DNA of 64,000 bases, from the NCBI GenBank assembly GCA_011316305.1, contig SAUG01000047.1, forward strand, positions 1 through 64,000, read 5' to 3'. Below the pieces are notes generated by a model, which was not told the origin of the DNA, did not search any database, and was given only the letters and a program-made list of their open reading frames with translations. The translations under genes were made by a program, and so were the position numbers. This DNA comes from Rusavskia elegans (Eukaryota > Ascomycota > Lecanoromycetes > Teloschistales > Teloschistaceae). Shown here in pieces: positions 12,042-22,892 of the stretch; the first letter of the stretch is position 1, and each line of letters opens with the position of its first letter.

Positions 12042-13404
12042 ATGGCAGACAAGACACCAACGCCAGTATGGCTTGATTGTGATCCAGGTAATAATACATG
12101 ACGGCACAGCGGCGAAGCAGTCAAGAGCTTCCCTTGAGATGAACATGTATTAACGTTGGCCAGGCCATGATGTTCGCCATTGTATTTCTTTGCAGAAGGA
12201 TACCTGCCTGTTAACAATCCTCATAGGACGCCTTTGCAATTCTCCTCGCTGCTCACCATCCCCATCTCGAGCTCATCGGAGTAAGCACCGTCCACGGCAA
12301 CGCATCGCTTGCTCAGACGACAGCGAATGCAGGTAGCATCCTTACAGCGCTCGGCGTTCACCATATCCCATACTATGCTGGTGCTGCAAAGCCGTTCTGC
12401 CGTGAAGCGGTCCACGCCCCAAACATCCACGGTTCGTCCTTTTCCATAGGGGTATCACGATGAAGCTTTAATGAAACACGGCCAGGGGACAGTGGTCTTG
12501 ACGGAACGGAACTATTGCCAAAAGCGCATGTTGGTCCTGTCGAAAACGGAAACGCCGTCGCTGCTATGCGTGAGGCACTCATGGCTAAAGCAGCTCCATG
12601 GCTTGTTGCAACCGGGGCGCTCACGAACGTGGCTCTGCTCTTCGCCACCTTTCCCGAAGTTGGGGACCATATCCGTGGCCTGAGCATTATGGGCGGTGCC
12701 ATTGGTAATGGCTTTACCGATGCGCCGATGGGGCATGTTCGGGGTGAGGGGGAAAGGTTCGGTAACCATACACCATGGGCTGAATTCAACATATACGTAT
12801 GTGTCTTCGCAAGGACTGCTGCTGGTTATAGTCAATGACCAAATGCTAATCTGAGAAGTGTGACCCGGAAGCCGCTCAATCGATCTTTTTAAACCGGATG
12901 GTCGCTCGAAAGACGACACTGATACCCCTTGATCTCACGCATCAGGTCCTGGCGACAAGGGCAGTCCAGGAAAAGTTGCGCCGTCGGCCTTCCAATTCTA
13001 GAGGAAAAGGAGCGTCGGATGTCCGCCAAATGTTTAACGACCTGCTTGTTTTCTTTGCCCACACGTATGCTGATGTCTTCGGTATAGCGGATGGGCCTCC
13101 CTTACACGACCCTTTGGCTGTAGCTGTGATTCTTTTCGACGAAGGTTACGAAAACCTGGACTTCGGCGACCATGAGGGTCAACGTTGGGATGTCAGTGTT
13201 GTCACTGATGGCCTCCACAGTGACGATGACCATGAAAGAGGGCAGGTTGGCCGGATCATAATTTCGCCTTCGGAGGAAAAAGGCGTTGGTGTCCGTATAC
13301 CGCGTGGTCTTAATGTCGAGGAGTTTTGGAACACAGTGGAAGATTGCCTGCGACTTGTAGATGATCATCTAGCTTCAAAGGATGAGCAAGAAGCTTTCGC
13401 CTGA
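12042..13404 (+). CDS. Inosine/uridine-preferring nucleoside hydrolase
   Basis: Five exons, 12042-12087, 12164-12171, 12227-12431, 12486-12796 and 12859-13404, give 371 aa. Exon 2 is only 8 nt. It is needed to rebuild the metal-binding DPGHDDAFA motif (D14, D18, D19), which is encoded across three exons. Later motifs are STVHGN, MGGAIGNG, the FNIYCDPEAA box (N188, D192) and HDPLAVAVIL with D274, all typical of the IUNH fold. The enzyme hydrolyses purine or pyrimidine ribonucleosides to base and ribose in nucleoside salvage. The last exon contains a longer linker than bacterial enzymes, as in other fungal members. The gene converges on PIN4 with 105 bp between stop codons. Substrate preference cannot be read from sequence. 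Confidence 0.9.
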
Positions 13405-13509
13405 GATGTCCATTTAGGCAGAAGCAGAAGTTGTTTGCCAAAGACATACCCAGTACTCGTTGTCATCTTGTGGCTCAGTGCTCCGGACGGTATCTAGCTG
13501 ACCGATACC

Positions 13510-14075
13510 TCATCGCCTCCCTTCAACCATGATGATGTGATACCCATGCCCCGTCTTGACCTCAACATACTTCGGATTCGCAGTCGTGCTCGGTTCCAAG
13601 TCATAAGCCGCCTTCTCAAACGCCGCATCCAGCGCACCTCGCGTCTTCCATCCGAGGCTGCCACCTATGCATCCCCACATCAATTCAGTAATCCTCACAT
13701 CAAATCATCGCATCCACTGTGCAGCATGTAGCGGCGTACCTTGCCTGGCCTTATCCTCCGAAAACTCCCTCGCAACATCGTCGAATTTGGCACCTTCCTT
13801 CAACTTCGTCATCGCTTCTTCTTTCTTAGAATGTTTTTCGCACTAGACGGCATCTTCTGTCACCAACGAGTCTCTTAAGGGATCCATGTGAAGGAGCTAA
13901 CTAGTATATGCCTTGCATTGATCGCTGTGGCGGACTTCAATGCTTTTCCGGTAGAGCTTCCTTCCGCGGTGGAGTCGTTCTTGCTCTTGCCGCTGGCTTT
14001 GCCTTTGGATTCTTTCTTGCTGTCGCTTGGGGGGGATTTGCCGGTGGCTTTGGTGGCTTTTGCTTTGGATGGCAT
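13510..14075 (-). CDS. pin4: Parvulin peptidyl-prolyl cis-trans isomerase PIN4 (Par14)
   Basis: Exons 13902-14075, 13740-13842 and 13510-13664 (minus) give 143 aa. The introns are 59 and 75 nt. The first 50 residues are Lys/Ser-rich low complexity, as in Par14, where this tail binds DNA and pre-ribosomes. The parvulin domain follows: ARHILCEKHSK, then [14 protein letters not shown], ending in [11 protein letters not shown]. Both splice junctions fall inside conserved motifs (HIL/CEK and RQG/GSLGW), which fixes them. The family catalyses proline isomerisation and is linked to ribosome biogenesis in nucleus and cytoplasm. An upstream in-frame extension to 14192 lacks a better start and is not conserved, so the ATG at 14075 was chosen. 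Confidence 0.93.
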
Positions 14076-14401
14076 GATGGAAATTGGTATAGTTGCGAGG
14101 TTTTGGCTTCGATGACCGTGTGAAGCAGTCAAGAAGTCACGTCGGTTGTCTTGGTGTTCAGACGACCGCACGCTAGCCTGGTTGGCGATCACTCCTCGAC
14201 GCAGTATAGCAACGTCTACCTTACAACGGAGGTGAGCAGAGCCCCATTACTGCTTGATAGAGAAGGCAGTCTCGCTCGAGTCGTATGCGAACGGAATGAA
14301 TCATGCTTCAGTTGAATGTAGGTAGGCTGATAAAGGAAGCCTTCCAGAAGGCGGTGATATCTACGAAATTTGAATCTATCTATATCCGGCTACCTATTCC
14401 A
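14076..14401. promoter_or_regulatory. Intergenic region upstream of PIN4
   Basis: These 326 bp hold the PIN4 promoter and, on the same strand further upstream, the 3' end of the DUF6536 gene. No gene is supported. Confidence 0.35.
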
Positions 14402-17166
14402 TCATTCATTCCCATCAGGATTTCGTACAAATATACGTCTCTTCAAGCCATCACGCTCTTCAATCTTTCTTTTATTGTCTTCTTCAGATTCGAGGCCGCA
14501 GTATAATTCGGCAGGAATAATCTCGTCCACCTCATCGGACGAAAAGCCTGCATGACGGAATTTCTCCCCTTCGCCCAAGTCTCCCCACTGAATACCAGCT
14601 TTGGGGAATGCTGTGAGCTGTGTCGTCGCCGCGCAACAAGCCCGGATGGAGCCGTACATTTGCGGCATAAAACCTTCGCGGGAGTAGGTGAAGGCCCACC
14701 AACAGATTCCAGTTTGTATGAGCATCAGAATAGTAGAAAGCCATATCGAATAAGCGCCGTAGACGACGTCATATCGTGAGAATTCGACGGGGTTCGAGGG
14801 ATCCGTATAATCCGACCAGATCGTTTCCTTCGTGGAGATTGACTGTCCGAGAAGCCAATGCATCAAGCTGCTGAAGACCATCATAGGATACAGAAAGCTT
14901 TTCGGAAGCTGAAGGAGATACGACTGCTTGAATCCCTCTCCCTCCACTAGCGTACAGCGTAGACGATCGCGTACACGTTCCAGTCTGCCCCAGTCATGCT
15001 CCATGGTGATCAGGGTAAAGTTGTAGATTAACAGCAGGTACATTAGCGAGTAAAGCAATTGGGCGCCGTTGGAGATGGCGAATGCTATGACCTCGCTGTT
15101 GATGCTATTCATTCCAAGACTACCCACTGCGGCTGCAGTGTCGAAGCCGCCGAAGTAGCCAAATTGGTACTTCAGGTAATGAGATTGACCTTTCTTACAT
15201 ATCTCTTCCCAACTGTATTTGTTGACTTTGCTACACTGATATTGGAACCGTTTTGCGGCGACACCAACGTAAACGGCCAACATGAGGGATATGCCAAACA
15301 TGGCGACAGAGCTTAACATGAGAATCGCCATTTGGGCCACAGCGTTCACACCAAGGTTCGCTATCAACGATTTCTTGTATTTGATTGCGATGCTGGGATG
15401 TAACAAATCCCCCGCATAATTGATCTCGTTGAACTTTTTGCACTTCTGGCAGTGGCCTATGCTGTCACCGGTCGTCGACGGCTCCACCCCAGGTCGACAG
15501 TGCTTTGGATGACACGTATGTTGAACGAGATGTCGGTGTCCGTCGAAGGCATTCACCATACACTCATTCTTGATTTGCAGGCTAGGGTCCAGCACAGATG
15601 CAGCAATGACGTCGCCAAAAGTGAGACACTTGGTTTTGATCTTCTTCCTTCCCCGAAGAACGATTGTGACCATGTATACAGCCTTGATGATCAAGCAGCC
15701 CGCGAGGATAAGAGCCGCAGACATACGAACGCTGAGGCGGCACTTCTGCTTTCCAACCCCGTCGTCGCCGTGATCGTATTTCTTGTGGGGATCCAGGTCG
15801 CAAGCAACATCTCTACCGAAACCGCAATCGCCGATGCTAAAGAGGGTAGGTTTCTCACCCGAAAAGTCCGTATTGACTTCCTTGCCCCTCATATCCTGAA
15901 TAGTAGTCGTCTTTCTATACTGGGCGCAAGGCTCTGTGTAGCTAACGGCGACCGAACCGTATGACCAGTCGTCAAGTTCGCTGGCGTAGCGGGATTCGGA
16001 TTGGGTTGGGCTTTGCGATATTGAGTAGCTGCCGGTTCGAAACGCCAACCAACACGCTCTATCGCCGGGTTTTTCTGAATCAAGGAGGTCGCGATACCTG
16101 ACGGAACTATTATAGAAGCTTCGATCCGAAGAGGTCAGCTCAATCACCGGCTTGAAGGTGATATCGCTGGGAGGCTGGTGGTAGACCGAGGGACCGATGA
16201 CGGAATTGGCCAAGAAATGAACTGGTAGTGAGGTTCCTATGAGTAGAGTCCATTGTAACCATGCCTGGACCTTTCCATGTTGTTTGTGGTTGATATTGAA
16301 GGGTGAGTTTGTTCCCACCCTGCTATCTTCATGCTTGGATAGCACCCAACGTAGCTCCTTGGTGCTCAGCGAGGTGATTAGCTGCTGGTAGGTGTTGGAC
16401 ATGCCCAAAATCATGGTTGCGGCAACATTGATGACCAGGTGTATCATTACGTTTCTTCCTTCCATACTCGAACAGGTCTTGTCACTAACGGCAGATTAGC
16501 CTATGCTTCTGTAATTCGCTCTAAGTTTCATAACTCTCCTTCGTCGACACTCTCCAGGGCGCCCAAGGAAAAGAAAAGTTCAGGCACTTACGCTTTGCCT
16601 CCAACTGAAGTTGAATTTCTGTTCGGTCGACGAGTCAGGTCTTTGAGATAGACGATGCAAATGATGGACATGATGAAGGCAAATATTGTGGTTACCGCGG
16701 CCATTGTGCGGAACGATCTGTCGGAAAGCATCTGATGTTTCCACCATCCTGGACCACCATAGGCAAAATGAGCTCCGGGATTGTCAATATCATCAGAATC
16801 GTCGCGCGAGCGGCGCCCGAATTTTGCCCATATTCCCGATGATAGTAGTCCCTTGGAACTGGCGTCGTCCGGATCAACGGCACTGGTAGAGGCATACTGC
16901 GTGTCGGTTATGGTTGAGGATCGACTACGGACGCTCGGGTGGGAAGTGATGCTCCATGGACGTAGAAGATTCAGTTGAAATTCGTCGTCATAATTGCGAG
17001 CCCAGGATCTGTGACTTTCTGCGTCCGCATCCGCACTTGAAACGAGGGTAGAGAAATTAGCATGTGGAATAAGGGTATGTAGGCAGCGGTGTTCGCCATA
17101 CCTCCATTCGCTCACGGTGGAACGACGTTTGGAAGGATCAGGAGGTGATAGTACTGATGCTTCCAT
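14402..17166 (-). CDS. DUF6536-family multi-pass membrane protein
   Basis: Exons 16592-17166 and 14402-16484 (minus) give 885 aa. The 107-nt intron has a GTAAGT donor, and the acceptor at 16485 gives the family junction ADKTCSSMEGRNV. The first 130 residues are a hydrophilic cytosolic tail. A hydrophobic segment lies near 150-180, just after GGPGWWKH, and several more spans follow. Family hallmarks are the NTYQQLITSL helix, SPFNINHKQHGK and SLPVHFLANSVIGPS, a long extracellular segment with Cys residues, and a conserved C-terminal membrane region. The family is restricted to fungi and its function is unknown. The same-strand neighbour PIN4 lies 326 bp downstream with its own promoter space. 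Confidence 0.82.
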
Positions 17167-18051
17167 GGGAAACTGGTAAGGAGGGCAAAGGAAGTGCTGC
17201 GTGGTAGTGCAAGTCTTTCTTGCACCGCGAGGCCCATGGCCAGATACCCAAGGCAGCAGTGTTCCATGGCTGCACAGGGGACGATGGGCGATTGTTGCAG
17301 CCTTGTCAATAGGCTGTGCAGTAGATTACCGCTTCCGCCCCCAATCATGGTTTGCAATCAAAGATGGTCAGACTGAAACATCAAGTGTCTCGCGAGACCA
17401 CCGTGACTAAGAGTCTGAGACTGCCTGGATTGATATCCAGCCATATCCCGTGGGAGTACTTGCAGCGAAGCCGTCCCGCTCTGATGAAGGCAATCCACAG
17501 CCATCACGGTCGGACCACACATCAAAACAATGCATGCATTATTATTGTCGCTCCTCGAGTGCGTTCTTGGGTAACTCGATCTTTGTAAACGGTCAGGGGG
17601 AGGCTTAGTCCGGCCGGTTAGAGCCCGTTCATTACTAAATTATAAGTACACCAAACTTTCTCCGATGGGGCTGGCGCTTAACGTGTCAGCCATTGGATGC
17701 CATCAATGTAGGGCTGATCGAGCCTTTGAGGGTCCCTACTCCGTACTAGTATTTCTGCAGGCTTGCAGCCCGAGGGGAGTTGAAGTCGCTTGCCAACACT
17801 TCTGTCGGTGATCTGACCTACTAGTCTAGAGTAAGGTACACAAACATCGAATCGCGTTGATCGGTTCACTGTCGTGTAGGCCACGTGAATTCCCGTGGCT
17901 GCGGAATTGAAACCGCTTGAAATCCACCGGACCACCAGACGCTTGGACCACAGCACTGCACCTCAACATGGATTGACTGATATCGCTGTAATGAGATTTT
18001 ACCGTATTACTTCGCGCTCAGAATCTCCATCATCGATGACTACCGCTGTAG
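17167..18051. promoter_or_regulatory. Divergent intergenic region, DUF6536 / dynactin p62
   Basis: This 885-bp region lies between two start codons. A CACGTG palindrome (E-box-like) is at 17882-17887. Binding is not established. No gene or RNA is supported. Confidence 0.35.
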
Positions 18052-19754
18052 ATGCCTTTCCCGTATACCTATTTCAGTTGCCCTTGTACCGATGTATCTG
18101 TACCCGTCAACAAGGGGTCTGAGCTCGAAACGAACGATGAAGAAGGACCGACATTCGATCCCAGGTCCCCGCGTACCTCTTTCTCGCTATACCCTTTGGA
18201 TCACTTGATGTACTGTGAGGATTGCCAGCAGATCCGATGCTCAAGATGTACAATTGAAGAGATTGTTTGCTGGTATTGCCCCGGTTGCCTGTTCGAGATC
18301 CCAACCAGTCAAGTCAAATCAGAGGGCAACAGGTAGGTAAGCATCACCAGTCTTCGTAACTTACAGATGTAGCTCTTCACTAACTGTTCTCTCGTAGATG
18401 TCAAAGGAATTGCTTCAACTGTCCAGTATGCTTCGCACCAATGACTGTCAATGCGCTCGAAATCCCAGATCACCCAACCAGACCCTTCATCCTTGCGTGC
18501 GGCTACTGCAGTTGGACTTCTCAAGAGATTGGTATCCAGCTCGACAAGGTCAGCCAAATGTCCACTCAGTTGTCAAAGATCTTCAACAAAAGCCTCCGTG
18601 AGACGCCTGGCAGGCCTACGATTGCTCCTGAACCCACTCTGGACCTATCAAGACCGGACAACCCAGGCACTGTCTTCGCCAATCTGAAGGCCTTCCTCAA
18701 AACACAGCTCAACGATCATCACCCAGACAATCCACTTCTAACTCCATCCGGCGATATCAACTACTCATCCCCCAACTCTCTCGCCCGAATAATGTCACTT
18801 TACACCAATCTCGGCAGTGGCTACGGCAAGAAATCTACTCAGAAACCCACCACAATGCGCGAGAGCTCATCCTTGGAAGAAGGGCTCTGTCTCACGTCAC
18901 GAACTACCGACATGGATGCCATCGCTAAGCTTCGCAATGAAGGTTATCCGAGCACCACGTCGCCATCTCAACGCGCCGAACAACTCCACACCCCTTGCGG
19001 CTTCACCTCCGACCTCCGACCCATCCCAATGCTTCTCCGGACAAAACGTGCAAAACGCTGCCGCACCTGCCGTCACATCCTTGTTAAACCAGAAGCCAAG
19101 ATCGAAAGCACCCGCTACCGGATCCGACTGCTCGCACGCAACTATATCCCCACCATTCATACTAAGCCACTTCATCGGTCCCCTTCGCAGACATCCCTTG
19201 ATCTCAACAACATCCGTCCTTTGCAGACTTCACAATTCTTGCTTTCGCTACGAAATCCCCTCTTCGACCCCATTATTGTAACGCTAGCGACGCCGAATCG
19301 TACACCAGGTCGATGGGGCCACAAAGTCACCATCCTGTGTCCGCAATTCGACATCGGCGCCAATGCGGATAAATGGGATGAAGCGTTGAGTTCCGCAACC
19401 GCAATTCAGCAGAAGACAGGACGAAGTACCCAGCGCTTCGGCGATCCTAGATTCGAATACGTGGGGCAAGAAGGAAAGGTAGCGGAGGCCGGGAAGGTCT
19501 GGGATAAGGGGAGGAATTGGATAAGCGTGGTGGTAGAGGTTGGCGTTGTGGACGTGTATGCTGGTGATAATGGGGAGGAATGGGGGGATGAAGATGAGGA
19601 TGTGCTTGAAATACCAATTTTTATAAGAGTGGAGTGGGAGGCGGAGGTGGAGGAGAAGGGCAAAGAAGGATGGAAGGAGAAGAGGGAATTGGCTTATTGG
19701 GTGGTACTGGGAGTTGGTAGAGTAGGGAGGTTGGAAGAAAGGACAGCCTCGTGA
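18052..19754 (+). CDS. Dynactin p62 subunit (DCTN4 / RO-2 family)
   Basis: Exons 18052-18332 and 18398-19754 give 545 aa, with a 65-nt intron (GTAGGT donor). The N terminus MPFPYTYFSCPC is the family signature. Cysteine pairs at C10/C12, C55/C58, C63/C66, C73/C76/C79 and, just after the intron, C95/C99/C102/C105 form the zinc-binding dynactin p62 domain. A further CxxC is in ACGYCSW, and a CRTC pair sits mid-protein in a stretch where the parallel-strand frame is disturbed in no way. The C terminus is Glu-rich. p62 belongs to the pointed-end complex of dynactin, capping the Arp1 filament and linking dynein to cargo; in Neurospora the orthologue is RO-2, needed for nuclear distribution. It converges on RPS7 with a 170-bp gap. 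Confidence 0.9.
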
Positions 19755-19924
19755 ACCACCGTGAAAGCATTGAAATCTAGCATCTCACTGCTGCTGGGCT
19801 TCAGCCTCGGGATGATGGGCAAGACACAATTCTGCAGCAGCCGAGATGTCCCCTAGATGCTCAATGCAATAATTCCTTGATCTTCAAACTCTATGGGCCC
19901 CATGGCCACCACTCTCAACCTCAT

Positions 19925-20765
19925 CTAATACTCCGCCGGTCCTCCAACTGGGAACTCAAATCCCACCCCCTTCCCAGTCAACTTTCGGTACACCTCCGCG
20001 TACGTATCCAGGCGGTAATCCACACCTCCCCTCTCCTTCTCATCCAAGATGACCTTCAACACTTTACTCCCGTCCTCTCTCGTTCGTGTGCGCTTGCCGA
20101 CGATTTCAACGGGGTACACCACATCGTGGAGGAGAGCGTCGTGTACGGCGGTCAGGGTACGCGAGTGAGGGCGTTTCTGGGTCTGCGAAGTGCGAGAGCG
20201 GGCGGAACGTTTGGGTCGGGGGAGGATACGACGGGAGGCGAGGATGAGGACGTGGCGCTCGGAGAATTTCTTCTCGAGTTCGCGGGTTAGGCTGGTGAGA
20301 GCGGTTCATTAGCATGTGGTTGAGGGGGTTTTTTTGGAACGGGATTGTAGAAGAGGAGGGTAGGTACCGTTGTTGGACTTTGTGGAAGCCTGGGAGGAGA
20401 GGGACGGGGACAAAGATGACGATTGCTTTCTTGCCGTGGCCGACATCGATCTGGGTGATACATAGGTGTTGGTTAGTCTGGGTTTTCGTAGATATGGTCA
20501 TGCCTTCCTGGATTGGTTTCATCCTCTCGATGGCCCATTTTGCATTCAAGAGGGTTCTTGATGGCTAGATGGTAGGCACTTGAAGGGATTGGAGCTTCCT
20601 TCAGCTTACCTCACGCGCAGATACGAATTGAAGAGGTCGCAGATGAGATTTCATGTCAGGGATGTTGGTTTCGAGGTCGTGGAGAGCATTTGCGATGTTC
20701 GTCTCCGTCTCATTGGGATGCTGCCTCGACGGGCTCGTCGATGCAATCTTGTTGAGGGCAGCCAT
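19925..20765 (-). CDS. rps7: 40S ribosomal protein S7 (eS7)
   Basis: Exons 20610-20765, 20368-20450 and 19925-20291 (minus) give 201 aa, the usual length. The first intron is 159 nt, long for this window, which is common in ribosomal protein genes. The second is 76 nt. Conserved segments include [55 protein letters not shown], and the C-terminal [11 protein letters not shown] with [18 protein letters not shown]. eS7 is part of the small ribosomal subunit and of the processome. The gene is tandem with the ligase gene upstream (358 bp). Confidence 0.95.
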
Positions 20766-21123
20766 GATTGCGGTGTTCGACTGTTACTGCTCTGTCGTCC
20801 ATGATTCAGTGTGCGCTCTCGCTTAGCGTTTGAAGCTAGTTTCCGCGTTTGGCCCTGTGGGGCTGAAAGGTCTCCCTAACAAAGTAACAATCATCTCGAC
20901 CCGGCTGAGCCGGCCATTGCTTCCGATGCCTTGTGTCCTACATTCACTTATTGTTGTATTCTACCATCGAGATCATTGTGATGAAGATAGAGATGGAAGT
21001 GACCGTCGATTTCCATCAGAAGGGTTGCCGGGAGGGACTCCGCACAGCTGGGTATGTATTAAAGATCAAGTTCTGTTCTTGATTTCCTTGGAGATACCGA
21101 CAAAATGTGAGCTTGTGTCGTCC
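20766..21123. promoter_or_regulatory. Upstream region of RPS7
   Basis: These 358 bp lie between the RPS7 start and the stop codon of the same-strand ligase gene. They hold the RPS7 promoter. No further feature is recognised. Confidence 0.4.
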
Positions 21124-22209
21124 TCAAACATCTCCCCCCTTTCCCCTACTTTCTATAAAAGCTTCATGCATATTCGCTACTTCGGGAACAATCAGAGACT
21201 CAATCTCTTGCTTAGGCATCTCTCCCTCAAGCTCATCTGTCTGTTCTTCTGATTGCATCAAAGAAGCCACGTTCGGTCTGTTCATCAGCGATGAGACACC
21301 AGACATACTCTTAACTCGCCTATGCATGGGCACGGTGATCCAATGCTCCTCTGCGGCTGGGGTAACGAAGACAACCTCCCACTTTCTTGTTGCAAGCAGA
21401 TTTCCGATGACCAAATGATGGGAATAGCGCTCAATTGCCTTCCTAGCTTTGGTGATCAAGATCGACGGGTCTGTCTCAAGCTTAAAGCTCACAATCATCC
21501 CCTCGGGCGCCCAACCATCGACCAAGCTGTGCAGTAACTTGGGGACTGGATCCAGATCGATGACCAATTTCTTACCCGCGGCATCGCGACTGTCAGACGT
21601 TGCCTCGCCTAAACCATCGACCTCGGACGACTGTATCTTGTGCTCGGCCATACGATCCTTTGGTACGAAAAAATCAGAGACAGCGGCAGCCAAAAAAAAC
21701 AAGCCTGCGGAACCGAGAGGTCTCATGAGAAGGGCGATTTCTTTCAGAGCCCACAGATACTCGGTGATTGTAGTGAAGGGCAGGAGGAGCAGCGTGTTGC
21801 GCTTCTTGGCATCATTGTACTTCCGAGAGACCTGGCGCATCTTGTCCTGGTATTCGGGATTGACGACAACCTCACCATGCTCACCTTCGGTAACAAAGTC
21901 GAGGAAGCAGTTGGTCGAGTGACTGTAGTGTCGAGAGTATGGTAGTAAGGAGAACTGCCGATGCAAGAAGATCACAGCGTAACCAGCCTCGAGGAAATAC
22001 TCCGCAGACGTTGCCCCACGGGTCCCGGCTGAGAAATTATCAATGAAGCGAACAGTCTGGTTCTCGAGTGGAACCGTTGTTCCGCCTGAGGTGATCAGGA
22101 CTACTCGACGGCGGTGTTCCGAGTGTTCGGAGACGAAGGCATCCGCAAGGGCAATCTGCCGCTGCAACGACCTCGGTGGAGGGTTTTGACGGAAGTATTC
22201 ATCATCCAT
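21124..22209 (-). CDS. cab2: Phosphopantothenate-cysteine ligase (CAB2/PPCS)
   Basis: Single exon of 361 aa. The first in-frame ATG is at 22209; an upstream TTG was rejected. The nucleotide-binding SGGTTVPLE box is at 41-49 and RFIDNFSAG at 54-62, both diagnostic of eukaryotic PPCS. FFLAAAVSDF and KLLHSLVDGWAP lie in the second half. The enzyme joins cysteine to 4'-phosphopantothenate, the second step of coenzyme A synthesis, in the cytosol. It shares a 683-bp divergent upstream region with the Zn2Cys6 regulator. Confidence 0.93.
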   Translation of the reverse strand: MDDEYFRQNPPPRSLQRQIALADAFVSEHSEHRRRVVLITSGGTTVPLENQTVRFIDNFSAGTRGATSAEYFLEAGYAVIFLHRQFSLLPYSRHYSHSTNCFLDFVTEGEHGEVVVNPEYQDKMRQVSRKYNDAKKRNTLLLLPFTTITEYLWALKEIALLMRPLGSAGLFFLAAAVSDFFVPKDRMAEHKIQSSEVDGLGEATSDSRDAAGKKLVIDLDPVPKLLHSLVDGWAPEGMIVSFKLETDPSILITKARKAIERYSHHLVIGNLLATRKWEVVFVTPAAEEHWITVPMHRRVKSMSGVSSLMNRPNVASLMQSEEQTDELEGEMPKQEIESLIVPEVANMHEAFIESRGKGGDV

Positions 22210-22892
22210 GATCAACTTGCTATCGGGCTTATAAGCAATGAGATACTATGAGCCTTCGGATCTAACCTACCAGGGCTTCCAGTCGTGGGGTGGGTGGCTG
22301 GGGTACAGCGAGTCGGCACATGGACTCTGATTGGCTTCGGAGCTTGCTCCGTCGCGGAGATCCCTCCGACACCTGGCAGATCGCAAAAGTTTCGCCACGG
22401 TTTGGCCCACGCCTGGATCGACAAATATGCGGTCATCTCACTCGAGAATAGAGCATTTGACGAAGATCGACTGTGTTGTTTGGACCCTGCGAGCTGGTCA
22501 ATCGTGGTTCGTTGCACCCTGAAGGACCCTGAAGGGGCTTCAGCATCAGCTTCCTAACTTTGCCATCTTTTCTGCTATCTTTCCGACTTAATTCTGCATT
22601 CTTCGTTCATACACTTGGTCTCTTCTGAATCCTTCCCATTTGATCTACCCTCCATGCAACGGCCACTATTATCGCAGGCTGTGTGACTGGTCTTAATCAC
22701 CAATTGCGCAGGCGACTAGATATACAGACTCACAGCACGCAATCGCTGGCTTTGCCACTCGATTGCTCTCATTGTCCGCAGCAGTCGTTGTTTCTCATGA
22801 GAGCGTGTCTGTCAAAGGTACCCTATCGCCCAGAAGCTTCGCTCTGCTTGAAAGACCGATTGACGCTCATCCCTAGGCCCCACACCCTTGCC
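22210..22892. promoter_or_regulatory. Divergent intergenic region, ligase / Zn2Cys6 regulator
   Basis: This region lies between two start codons. If the regulator starts at the upstream in-frame ATG at 22797, its last 96 bp are coding. Otherwise only promoters and 5' UTRs are expected. Confidence 0.35.

Noticed and set aside
13876..14192. Longer N terminus for PIN4 starting at 14192
   Set aside because: The extension is not conserved in the family; MPSKAK at 14075 is a normal Par14 start.
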